NCBI RefSeq assembly: GCF_008033135.1
Contig: NZ_CP041335.1
Location: forward strand, 1,303,925 to 1,367,924
Reading direction: 5' to 3'
Length of the DNA: 64,000 bases
From: Chitinolyticbacter meiyuanensis
GTDB lineage: Bacteria > Pseudomonadota > Gammaproteobacteria > Burkholderiales > Chitinibacteraceae
Below the pieces are notes generated by a model, which did no database searches, was not told the origin of the DNA, and worked only from the letters and a program-made list of their open reading frames with translations. Position 1 is the first letter of the stretch. Every line of letters begins with the position of its first letter. Shown piece after piece: positions 1 to 10,200 of this stretch. The position numbers and the translations under genes were made by a program.

Positions 1-5
1 GGCAA

Positions 6-2129
6 ATGGCTGGTCGCCACGGTCATTTCGACCCCTTGCTCGATTGTCTGGTCGAAGTGACCCGCATCCATGGTTCGCCCTCCACGCGGGAGGCGCTGTC
101 CGCCGGCCTGCCACTGGTGGATCAGCGCATCACGCCGTCGCTGTTGCCGCGTGCTGCGTCTCGCGCTGGCTTCAGCGCCCGTGTGGTCCGGCGCGGGCTC
201 GCTGAACTGCCCGATCAGCTGATGCCGATGATCTTGCTGCTGGATGACCGGCAGGCCTGCGTGCTGCTGGAACATCTGCCGGGCGAACGGGTGCGCGTGC
301 GTTTCCCGGAAAGCGGCGAGACGGCCGAGGACATGAGCCGGCGCGAGCTGGAGCAGCGCTACAGCGGCGTGGCCATCTTCGTGCGACCACGCTTCCGCTT
401 CGAGGCGCGTGCGCCGGAGCTGGGCAAGATCCGCGAGCGGCACTGGTTCTGGGGTGTGGTGTTCGAGAACTGGCGGCTCTATCGCGACACATTGCTCGCA
501 GCATTGTTGATCAATGTATTCGCGCTGGCGATGCCGTTGTTCTCGATGAATGTCTATGACCGCGTGGTGCCCAACCATGCGACCGAAACGCTGTGGGTGC
601 TTGCCATTGGCGCGTTGCTGATCCTGTTGTTCGATTTCGTGCTGCGCACTGTGCGTGGCTACATCGTCGATGTCGCGTCCAAGCGCATCGACGTCAAGCT
701 GTCGGCGCTGATCATGGAGCGAGTGCTCGGTATCCGCATGGAATATCGGCCGGCGTCGGTTGGCGCGTTTGCCGCCAACCTGCGTGCCTTCGAATCAGTG
801 CGCGATTTCATCGCTTCGGCGTCCGTCACCACGCTGATCGACTTGCCGTTCGTATTCGTCTTCCTGTTGGTGCTGATCTGGCTGTCGCCGTGGTTCCTGC
901 TGCCACCGCTGGTGGGCATGCTGTTGATCATCGGCTTCACCTACCTTGCACAGCACAAGATGCACGAGATGGTGGAGCTGACGCAGCGCGCCTCGTCGCA
1001 GCGCAATGCCACGCTGGTGGAAAGCCTTGTCGGCATCGAGGCGATCAAGGCGACCTGTTCGGAAAGCCACTTCCAGCGTCGCTGGGAACGCGCCGGCCTT
1101 TTCATCGCGCAGATCGGGGGCCGGCTCAAGCTGTTGTCGAGCACCACGGTGAACTTCGCCAACTTTATCCAGCAGCTGGTCAATGTGGTCACCGTCATTG
1201 TCGGTGTCTATCTATTGATTGACGCGCAGATCTCGATGGGCGCGATCATCGCGGCCTCCATGTTGTCTGGCCGTGCCCTGGCGCCGCTGGGACAGGTGGC
1301 TGGCGTGATGATGCAGTACCAGAACGCGCGCACCTCGCTGGCCGGGCTCGAGTCGCAGATGACCTTGCCGGTGGAGCTGCCCAACGACGCCAATTTCCTG
1401 CACCGCAAACAGTTCAAGGGTGACATCGAGTTCCGCGAGGTGAGCTTCGGCTACCAGGACGGCCAGCAGGTGTTGCGCAACGTTTCGTTCCGCATCAAGG
1501 CTGGTGAGCGCGTCGGCATCATCGGCCGGATCGGCTCGGGCAAGACCACGATCGAGAAATTGCTGCTCGGCCTCTACCACCCCACCCAGGGCGCCGTGCT
1601 GGTCGACGGTATTGATACGCGCCAGATCTACCCGGCCGAACTGCGCCATGCCATTGGCTACGTGCCGCAGGAACCGCTGCTGTTCTACGGCACGCTGCGC
1701 GAGAACATCGCCTTGGGTGCTCCGTTCACCGACGATGCGATGCTGCTGGCCGCCGCCGCCGTGGCGGGGGTCAGCGAGTTTGCCCATGCCCACCCGCGTG
1801 GCTTCGACATGCCGGTGGGCGAGCGCGGCGAGTCGTTGTCCGGTGGTCAGCGCCAGGCCGTGGTGATTGCCCGCGCATTGCTGAACGATCCGCCGATGCT
1901 GCTGCTGGACGAGCCGACCAGCTCGATGGATCACCAATCCGAAGAGCGCCTGAAGACACAGCTACGCGCATTGATCGCCGGCAAGACCATGCTACTGGTC
2001 ACGCACCGCACCTCGCTGCTCGATCTCGTCGACCGGCTGATCGTGCTCGATCGCGGTACCGTAGTGGCGGATGGCCCCAAGGCACTGGTGATTGAGGCGC
2101 TGCAACAAGGCAAGGTGGGGCGCGGATGA
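6..2129 (+). CDS. lapB: Type I secretion ABC transporter, LapB-like permease/ATPase
   Basis: This inner-membrane ABC exporter powers secretion of the RTX adhesin encoded just downstream. The 707-residue protein has the three-part layout of LapB/RtxB exporters: an N-terminal C39-peptidase-like domain (about 1-130), a six-helix transmembrane domain (about 160-440), and a nucleotide-binding domain. The Walker A motif GRIGSGKT lies near residue 507, the signature LSGGQRQ near 611, and Walker B LLLDEPTS near 634. The N-terminal domain is of the type that binds substrate in RTX exporters rather than cleaving a leader; its lack of peptidase activity is inferred from the family. The length fits the family, but the start lies only 6 bases into the window, so an upstream start cannot be excluded. 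It overlaps lapC by 4 bp (ATGA). Confidence 0.93.
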   Translation: MAGRHGHFDPLLDCLVEVTRIHGSPSTREALSAGLPLVDQRITPSLLPRAASRAGFSARVVRRGLAELPDQLMPMILLLDDRQACVLLEHLPGERVRVRFPESGETAEDMSRRELEQRYSGVAIFVRPRFRFEARAPELGKIRERHWFWGVVFENWRLYRDTLLAALLINVFALAMPLFSMNVYDRVVPNHATETLWVLAIGALLILLFDFVLRTVRGYIVDVASKRIDVKLSALIMERVLGIRMEYRPASVGAFAANLRAFESVRDFIASASVTTLIDLPFVFVFLLVLIWLSPWFLLPPLVGMLLIIGFTYLAQHKMHEMVELTQRASSQRNATLVESLVGIEAIKATCSESHFQRRWERAGLFIAQIGGRLKLLSSTTVNFANFIQQLVNVVTVIVGVYLLIDAQISMGAIIAASMLSGRALAPLGQVAGVMMQYQNARTSLAGLESQMTLPVELPNDANFLHRKQFKGDIEFREVSFGYQDGQQVLRNVSFRIKAGERVGIIGRIGSGKTTIEKLLLGLYHPTQGAVLVDGIDTRQIYPAELRHAIGYVPQEPLLFYGTLRENIALGAPFTDDAMLLAAAAVAGVSEFAHAHPRGFDMPVGERGESLSGGQRQAVVIARALLNDPPMLLLDEPTSSMDHQSEERLKTQLRALIAGKTMLLVTHRTSLLDLVDRLIVLDRGTVVADGPKALVIEALQQGKVGRG

Positions 2130-3538
2130 TGAACAAACTGCTCGTGATCTGGCGCCGAATGACCGGGCGCCTGCTGGAAACCAGCTCGGCGTGGTTCGAC
2201 CGTTATCTGTTCTCCAATGAACGGCGCGATGTGGCGGCTGCCGATTCCGATTTCATTGCCGATGCCGATTGGGCCATCGTGCAGCAGAACCCACGCGGTT
2301 CGCGCATCCTGGTCTGGCTCGCTGCGGCAGCCTTGTTGGTGTTGCTTGCCTGGGCGGCGCTGGCCAAGGTCGATGAAGTCACCCGGGGCGAAGGCAAGGT
2401 GATCCCGTCGCGGCAGATCCAGATCGTGCAAAGCCTCGACGGTGGCATGGTGCAGGAAATCCTGGTGCGCGAAGGCCAGCAGGTCGCCAAGGGGCAATTG
2501 CTGCTGAAAATCGATCCGACGCGCTTTGTTTCCTCCTTGCGGGAAAACCAGGCGCAGTTCCTGTCGTTGAAGGCCAAGGCCGCACGCTTGGAGGCGCTGG
2601 CTTCAGGCAAGGCGTTCGAGGTACCGCCGGAGGTGTCCCAGCAGGCGCCGGATCTGGTCGAGCAGGAACGGCTACTGTATCAGTCGCGCGTGGCGGAACT
2701 CGATGCCACATTGGGCGTGGCGCGTCAGCAGCTGGCGCAACGCAGCCAGGAAATGAACGAGGTGCGTGCCAAGCGCGATCAGGCGAGCCAGAGCTATGAG
2801 CTCACCCGCCAGGAGCTCGATGCGACCAAGCCGCTGCTGAAGAGCGGTGCGGTATCCGACGTCGAAGTGCTGCGCCTGGAGCGCGACTTGGCCCGCTTCC
2901 GTGGTGACCGAGATGCGGCTGCTGCACAGATTCCCCGGATCCAGGCGGCCATCGGCGAAGCCAGCCGCAAGCAGCAGGAAGTGGAGCTGGCATTCCGCAA
3001 CCAGGCCAGCAGTGAGCTTTCGGAAACGCTGGGCAAGCTCGCCAGCCTGTCCGAAGGCAAGGTGGCGCTGGCGGACCGGGTGAAGCAATCGGATGTGCGC
3101 TCGCCGGTGAAGGGCACGGTGCAGCGCTTGCTGGTCAATACCGAGGGTGGCGTGGTCCAGCCAGGCAAGGATGTGATCGAGATCGTGCCTGCCGATGATG
3201 CACTGCTGCTCGAAGCGCGCATCCAGCCGCGCGACATCGCATTCCTGCGGCCGGGCCAGCCGGCGCTGGTCAAGTTCACCGCCTACGATTTCGCCACCTA
3301 TGGCGGGCTGGAAGCCACGCTGGAGCAGATCTCCGCCGATACCATCACCGATGAAAAAGGCAATGCCTTCTACGTGGTGAAGGTGCGGACCAAGACCAGC
3401 TACCTGGGGCATGAAGCGCATCGCATCATTCCCGGCATGGTGGCGGAGGTCGACATTCTGACCGGCAAGAAGACCATTCTTTCCTACCTGTTGAAACCGG
3501 TGCTGCGCGCCAAGGCCAATGCATTGACCGAGCGATGA
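2126..3538 (+). CDS. lapC: HlyD-family membrane fusion protein, LapC-like
   Basis: This is the periplasmic adaptor that links the LapB exporter to a TolC-type channel. The 470-residue protein has a short cytoplasmic N-terminus and one transmembrane helix (about 60-80). A biotinyl-lipoyl-like strand region follows (GGMVQEILVREGQQVAKG), then a long coiled-coil hairpin (about 150-310) and the C-terminal HlyD beta domain with the family-typical R-x-I-P-G-M segment (HRIIPGMVAEVDI). The start codon overlaps the lapB stop, and the stop overlaps the start of the LuxR-type gene. The three genes therefore form one translationally coupled operon. The outer-membrane partner (lapE) is encoded about 21 kb further on. 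Confidence 0.95.
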   Translation: MMNKLLVIWRRMTGRLLETSSAWFDRYLFSNERRDVAAADSDFIADADWAIVQQNPRGSRILVWLAAAALLVLLAWAALAKVDEVTRGEGKVIPSRQIQIVQSLDGGMVQEILVREGQQVAKGQLLLKIDPTRFVSSLRENQAQFLSLKAKAARLEALASGKAFEVPPEVSQQAPDLVEQERLLYQSRVAELDATLGVARQQLAQRSQEMNEVRAKRDQASQSYELTRQELDATKPLLKSGAVSDVEVLRLERDLARFRGDRDAAAAQIPRIQAAIGEASRKQQEVELAFRNQASSELSETLGKLASLSEGKVALADRVKQSDVRSPVKGTVQRLLVNTEGGVVQPGKDVIEIVPADDALLLEARIQPRDIAFLRPGQPALVKFTAYDFATYGGLEATLEQISADTITDEKGNAFYVVKVRTKTSYLGHEAHRIIPGMVAEVDILTGKKTILSYLLKPVLRAKANALTER

Positions 3539-4143
3539 CGATTACGCTGCTTTCCCAAGATATTGCGCTGCTGGCGCACTGGCGTGGGCTTACCGATGTG
3601 CTACCCAGGCTGAGTGCCGATCCGGTTCAACTGCTCGATGCGCTGCCGGATCGCACCCTGGTGCTGTGCGATCTCGATTGCCCCGGCTTGCCGTCCTTGT
3701 CTGATGTGCGCTGGCTGAGCTGGAACAACCGCCTGCGGCTGATCGCTGCGAGCAGCCTGCCGCACGCGGATCAAAACGTGGCGGCGTTGTCTGCCGGTTT
3801 CCATGGTTATGCACACGCTTATGCTTCGTTGTCAGACTGGAGACAGATTTTGGCGACAGTGGAAGCGGGTGGATTCTGGATCGGGCCGGAAATCATGGCT
3901 CGCCTGTTGGGCACATTGCGGCAAGCGGCCCAACCCAACGTTTCCGCTGGCTGGCGTACGCAGCTTTCCTCGCGCGAGGCAGATGTGGCCGAGCGCGCAG
4001 CGCGCGGCCTGCCGAACAAGCAGATTGCCCGCGAGCTCGATATCACCGAGCGCACGGTGAAGGCCCATCTCACGGCGGCATTCGGCAAACTGGGCGTACA
4101 CGACCGCCTGCAGCTTGCCCTGCTGATCAATGGCATGGGCTGA
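3535..4143 (+). CDS. LuxR-family transcriptional regulator in the lapBC operon
   Basis: This is a 202-residue DNA-binding regulator. The C-terminal 60 residues form a clear LuxR/FixJ helix-turn-helix (LSSREADVAERAARG, NKQIARELDITERTVKAHL, then FGKLGVHDRLQLAL). The N-terminal 120 residues have the size and hydrophobic pattern of a receiver domain. An obvious phospho-acceptor context is not clear, so it may be a degenerate response regulator. Its start overlaps the lapC stop by 4 bp, and it ends 118 bp before the giant adhesin. Position makes it a candidate regulator of adhesin expression. That role is inferred; the nearby palindrome overlapping the adhesin -10 element is a possible operator. 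Confidence 0.85.
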   Translation: MTITLLSQDIALLAHWRGLTDVLPRLSADPVQLLDALPDRTLVLCDLDCPGLPSLSDVRWLSWNNRLRLIAASSLPHADQNVAALSAGFHGYAHAYASLSDWRQILATVEAGGFWIGPEIMARLLGTLRQAAQPNVSAGWRTQLSSREADVAERAARGLPNKQIARELDITERTVKAHLTAAFGKLGVHDRLQLALLINGMG

Positions 4144-4182
4144 ATCAGTATTTGATGATGTAAGTGACGAACGGTCGATCGC

Positions 4183-4199
4183 TTGTACTTAGGTACAAT
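4183..4199 (+). promoter_or_regulatory. Candidate adhesin promoter -10 overlapped by a 6-bp-arm palindrome
   Basis: A perfect inverted repeat, TTGTAC-TTAG-GTACAA, spans 4183-4198. Its right arm overlaps a good -10 hexamer, TACAAT (4194-4199). No convincing -35 is seen at 17 bp, which suggests an activator-dependent promoter or a repressor operator. The next gene is the adhesin at 4262, and the previous gene encodes a LuxR-type regulator. Confidence 0.45.
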
Positions 4200-4227
4200 C
4201 GATTTTCCACCTGACGGCGCCTAGGCT

Positions 4228-4258
4228 GTGATCCATCCCTTCATGGATTCTGGATCAC
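4228..4258 (+). promoter_or_regulatory. Leader hairpin abutting the adhesin start codon
   Basis: GTGATCCA (4228-4235) and TGGATCAC (4251-4258) are perfect 8-bp inverted arms ending 3 nt before the adhesin ATG. The same ATCCA can alternatively pair with TGGAT at 4244-4248 (loop CCCTTC), giving two mutually exclusive stems. The only Shine-Dalgarno-like GGA lies inside the 3' arm, so the hairpin could gate translation. This is inference from sequence only. Confidence 0.45.
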
Positions 4259-4261
4259 CCC

Positions 4262-7200
4262 ATGGCTACCACTCCCGACCACGCCTCCATCGTCCGTATC
4301 CTCGGTGCCGCCTATGTGCGCGATGCCGATGGCAAGCTCACGGCACTCAAGCCCGGCGACCAACTGACCGAGCAGCAAGTGCTGGTCACGGCGGCGGATG
4401 GCAGCGTGGTGCTGCTGTTGCCCAACGGCGAGCAGGTCACGGTTGGCGCGGATCGCAGCGTGCTGATCGATGGCACCTTGCTCGGGACGGCTCCAGCCGA
4501 CCCGGTCGATGCCGCACTGGCTGAGGTGAATGCTGAAACGGCCAAGGTCGAGCAGCTGCTGGCGCAGGGGGGGGACCTTTCCACCGAGCTCGATCCCACT
4601 GCAGCGGGTTTGACGGCAGGCGGCCAGGAAAGCGGCCACTCTTTTGTCCGCTTGATGCGGATCGTCGAGTCACTCGACAACGACACCTTCAATTTTGCCG
4701 ATGTCGCGCAGGACCAGCGCCCAGAGCTGTTCAATGACAGCGGCAATGTGCAGGCCCAAGGTGATGTCGTCACCGAGACACCCACGCCCGCACCTGTACC
4801 TACCCCGACGCCTACCCCGGGCAATTCGGCACCCGATGCGCAGGATGTCAGCGTTACAACTACTGAAGACACCGCGCTGAACGGCCAGCTGACCGCCACC
4901 GATGTCGACGGCGACCCGCTGAGCTTCAGCAAGGGCAGCGACCCGGTGCACGGCACGGTCACGGTCAACCCGAACGGCAGCTGGACCTACACGCCGAACC
5001 CGGACTACAACGGCAACGACAGTTTCACGGTGGTAGTCAGCGATGGTAAGGGGGGTACCGATACCGTCACCGTCAATGTCGGCGTCACACCGGTGAACGA
5101 CGCACCGGTGCTGACCGACACCAACGGCAACCCGCTGGGCAACGACCTCAGCGTCACCACCCCGGAAGACACCCCGGTGAACGGCCAGCTGACCGCCACC
5201 GACGTCGACGGCGACCCGCTGAGCTTCAGCAAGGGCAGCGACCCGGCGCACGGCACGGTCACGGTCAACCCGGACGGCAGCTGGACCTACACGCCGAACG
5301 CCAATTACAACGGCAGCGACAGCTTCACCGTCACGGTCAGTGACGGCCAGGGCGGCACCGACACCGTCACCGTCAACGTCGGCATCACCCCGGTGGCCGA
5401 CCCGGCCGTGATTGGCGGCGACGACCAAGGCGCCGTCACCGAAGACCTCGGCGTGGTCGCCGGCAAGCTCAGCGACACCGGCACGCTCACGGTGAGCGAC
5501 CCGGATGCCGGGCAATCGAGCTTCAGCGCCGGTGCCGCCACCCCGGTGGGCGCCACCCTGGGTGGCCTCACCATCGATGCGGCCGGTCACTGGACCTACC
5601 AGGTCGACAACGCCGCCGTGCAATACCTCAAGGCCGGCGAGACCAAGACCGAACAGTTCACGGTGCAGAGCGCCGACGGCACCAGCCACGTCATCAGCGT
5701 GGTGATCACCGGCACCAACGACGGCCCGGTGGCCAATGCCGACGTCGCCAGCACCGCCATCAACACCCCGCTCAGCAACATCGACGTGCTGGCCAACGAC
5801 ACCGACGTCGACGGCAACCCGCTGACGGTGACGAATGCCAGCCTGGTCGACCCCAGCAAGGGCACGGTCACGCTCAACCCGGACGGCACGCTCAACTTCG
5901 TGCCGGCCAGCAACGTCACCGGCCCGGTCAGCATCAGCTACCAGATCAAGGACAGCGAAGGCGCCACCGCCACTGGCACCTTGACGGTCAACGTCGGCGC
6001 CAACACCCCGCCGACCGGGGCCGACCAGACCGTCACGCTGCTGGAAGACGGCAGCCACGGCTTCAGCGCCGGCGACTTCGGCTTCAACGACAGCGATGTG
6101 GGTCAGACCTTCCAGGCGGTGCGGATCGACAGCCTGCCGGGTGCCGGCAGCCTGACGCTGAACGGCGTCCCGGTCAGCGCCAACCAGGTGATCAACGTCG
6201 CCGACCTTGGCAACCTGGTGTTCACGCCGGCCGCCAACGCCAACGGCGTGGGCTATGCCAGCTTCACCTTCAGCGTGCAGGACAGCGCGGGTGGGTTCGA
6301 CACGGTGCCGAACACGGTGCGCTTCAACGTCACGGCGGTGAACGACGCACCGGTGCTGACCGACACCAACGGCAACCCGCTGGGCAACGACCTCAGCGTC
6401 ACCACCCCGGAAGACACCCCGGTGAACGGCCAGCTGACCGCCACCGACGTCGACGGCGACCCGCTGAGCTTCAGCAAGGGCAGCGACCCGGCGCACGGCA
6501 CGGTCACGGTCAACCCGGACGGCAGCTGGACCTACACGCCGAACGCCAATTACAACGGCAGCGACAGCTTCACCGTCACGGTCAGTGACGGCCAGGGCGG
6601 CACCGACACCGTCACCGTCAACGTCGGCATCACCCCGGTGGCCGACCCGGCCGTGATTGGCGGCGACGACCAAGGCGCCGTCACCGAAGACCTCGGCGTG
6701 GTCGCCGGCAAGCTCAGCGACACCGGCACGCTCACGGTGAGCGACCCGGATGCCGGGCAATCGAGCTTCAGCGCCGGTGCCGCCACCCCGGTGGGCGCCA
6801 CCCTGGGTGGCCTCACCATCGATGCGGCCGGTCACTGGACCTACCAGGTCGACAACGCCGCCGTGCAATACCTCAAGGCCGGCGAGACCAAGACCGAACA
6901 GTTCACGGTGCAGAGCGCCGACGGCACCAGCCACGTCATCAGCGTGGTGATCACCGGCACCAACGACGGCCCGGTGGCCAATGCCGACGTCGCCAGCACC
7001 GCCATCAACACCCCGCTCAGCAACATCGACGTGCTGGCCAACGACACCGACGTCGACGGCAACCCGCTGACGGTGACGAATGCCAGCCTGGTCGACCCCA
7101 GCAAGGGCACGGTCACGCTCAACCCGGACGGCACGCTCAACTTCGTGCCGGCCAGCAACGTCACCGGCCCGGTCAGCATCAGCTACCAGATCAAGGACAG

Positions 7201-10200
7201 CGAAGGCGCCACCGCCACTGGCACCTTGACGGTCAACGTCGGCGCCAACACCCCGCCGACCGGGGCCGACCAGACCGTCACGCTGCTGGAAGACGGCAGC
7301 CACGGCTTCAGCGCCGGCGACTTCGGCTTCAACGACAGCGATGTGGGTCAGACCTTCCAGGCGGTGCGGATCGACAGCCTGCCGGGTGCCGGCAGCCTGA
7401 CGCTGAACGGCGTCCCGGTCAGCGCCAACCAGGTGATCAACGTCGCCGACCTTGGCAACCTGGTGTTCACGCCGGCCGCCAACGCCAACGGCGTGGGCTA
7501 TGCCAGCTTCACCTTCAGCGTGCAGGACAGCGCGGGTGGGTTCGACACGGTGCCGAACACGGTGCGCTTCAACGTCACGGCGGTGAACGACGCACCGGTG
7601 CTGACCGACACCAACGGCAACCCGCTGGGCAACGACCTCAGCGTCACCACCCCGGAAGACACCCCGGTGAACGGCCAGCTGACCGCCACCGACGTCGACG
7701 GCGACCCGCTGAGCTTCAGCAAGGGCAGCGACCCGGCGCACGGCACGGTCACGGTCAACCCGGACGGCAGCTGGACCTACACGCCGAACGCCAATTACAA
7801 CGGCAGCGACAGCTTCACCGTCACGGTCAGTGACGGCCAGGGCGGCACCGACACCGTCACCGTCAACGTCGGCATCACCCCGGTGGCCGACCCGGCCGTG
7901 ATTGGCGGCGACGACCAAGGCGCCGTCACCGAAGACCTCGGCGTGGTCGCCGGCAAGCTCAGCGACACCGGCACGCTCACGGTGAGCGACCCGGATGCCG
8001 GGCAATCGAGCTTCAGCGCCGGTGCCGCCACCCCGGTGGGCGCCACCCTGGGTGGCCTCACCATCGATGCGGCCGGTCACTGGACCTACCAGGTCGACAA
8101 CGCCGCCGTGCAATACCTCAAGGCCGGCGAGACCAAGACCGAACAGTTCACGGTGCAGAGCGCCGACGGCACCAGCCACGTCATCAGCGTGGTGATCACC
8201 GGCACCAACGACGGCCCGGTGGCCAATGCCGACGTCGCCAGCACCGCCATCAACACCCCGCTCAGCAACATCGACGTGCTGGCCAACGACACCGACGTCG
8301 ACGGCAACCCGCTGACGGTGACGAATGCCAGCCTGGTCGACCCCAGCAAGGGCACGGTCACGCTCAACCCGGACGGCACGCTCAACTTCGTGCCGGCCAG
8401 CAACGTCACCGGCCCGGTCAGCATCAGCTACCAGATCAAGGACAGCGAAGGCGCCACCGCCACTGGCACCTTGACGGTCAACGTCGGCGCCAACACCCCG
8501 CCGACCGGGGCCGACCAGACCGTCACGCTGCTGGAAGACGGCAGCCACGGCTTCAGCGCCGGCGACTTCGGCTTCAACGACAGCGATGTGGGTCAGACCT
8601 TCCAGGCGGTGCGGATCGACAGCCTGCCGGGTGCCGGCAGCCTGACGCTGAACGGCGTCCCGGTCAGCGCCAACCAGGTGATCAACGTCGCCGACCTTGG
8701 CAACCTGGTGTTCACGCCGGCCGCCAACGCCAACGGCGTGGGCTATGCCAGCTTCACCTTCAGCGTGCAGGACAGCGCGGGTGGGTTCGACACGGTGCCG
8801 AACACGGTGCGCTTCAACGTCACGGCGGTGAACGACGCACCGGTGCTGACCGACACCAACGGCAACCCGCTGGGCAACGACCTCAGCGTCACCACCCCGG
8901 AAGACACCCCGGTGAACGGCCAGCTGACCGCCACCGACGTCGACGGCGACCCGCTGAGCTTCAGCAAGGGCAGCGACCCGGCGCACGGCACGGTCACGGT
9001 CAACCCGGACGGCAGCTGGACCTACACGCCGAACGCCAATTACAACGGCAGCGACAGCTTCACCGTCACGGTCAGTGACGGCCAGGGCGGCACCGACACC
9101 GTCACCGTCAACGTCGGCATCACCCCGGTGGCCGACCCGGCCGTGATTGGCGGCGACGACCAAGGCGCCGTCACCGAAGACCTCGGCGTGGTCGCCGGCA
9201 AGCTCAGCGACACCGGCACGCTCACGGTGAGCGACCCGGATGCCGGGCAATCGAGCTTCAGCGCCGGTGCCGCCACCCCGGTGGGCGCCACCCTGGGTGG
9301 CCTCACCATCGATGCGGCCGGTCACTGGACCTACCAGGTCGACAACGCCGCCGTGCAATACCTCAAGGCCGGCGAGACCAAGACCGAACAGTTCACGGTG
9401 CAGAGCGCCGACGGCACCAGCCACGTCATCAGCGTGGTGATCACCGGCACCAACGACGGCCCGGTGGCCAATGCCGACGTCGCCAGCACCGCCATCAACA
9501 CCCCGCTCAGCAACATCGACGTGCTGGCCAACGACACCGACGTCGACGGCAACCCGCTGACGGTGACGAATGCCAGCCTGGTCGACCCCAGCAAGGGCAC
9601 GGTCACGCTCAACCCGGACGGCACGCTCAACTTCGTGCCGGCCAGCAACGTCACCGGCCCGGTCAGCATCAGCTACCAGATCAAGGACAGCGAAGGCGCC
9701 ACCGCCACTGGCACCTTGACGGTCAACGTCGGCGCCAACACCCCGCCGACCGGGGCCGACCAGACCGTCACGCTGCTGGAAGACGGCAGCCACGGCTTCA
9801 GCGCCGGCGACTTCGGCTTCAACGACAGCGATGTGGGTCAGACCTTCCAGGCGGTGCGGATCGACAGCCTGCCGGGTGCCGGCAGCCTGACGCTGAACGG
9901 CGTCCCGGTCAGCGCCAACCAGGTGATCAACGTCGCCGACCTTGGCAACCTGGTGTTCACGCCGGCCGCCAACGCCAACGGCGTGGGCTATGCCAGCTTC
10001 ACCTTCAGCGTGCAGGACAGCGCGGGTGGGTTCGACACGGTGCCGAACACGGTGCGCTTCAACGTCACGGCGGTGAACGACGCACCGGTGCTGACCGACA
10101 CCAACGGCAACCCGCTGGGCAACGACCTCAGCGTCACCACCCCGGAAGACACCCCGGTGAACGGCCAGCTGACCGCCACCGACGTCGACGGCGACCCGCT

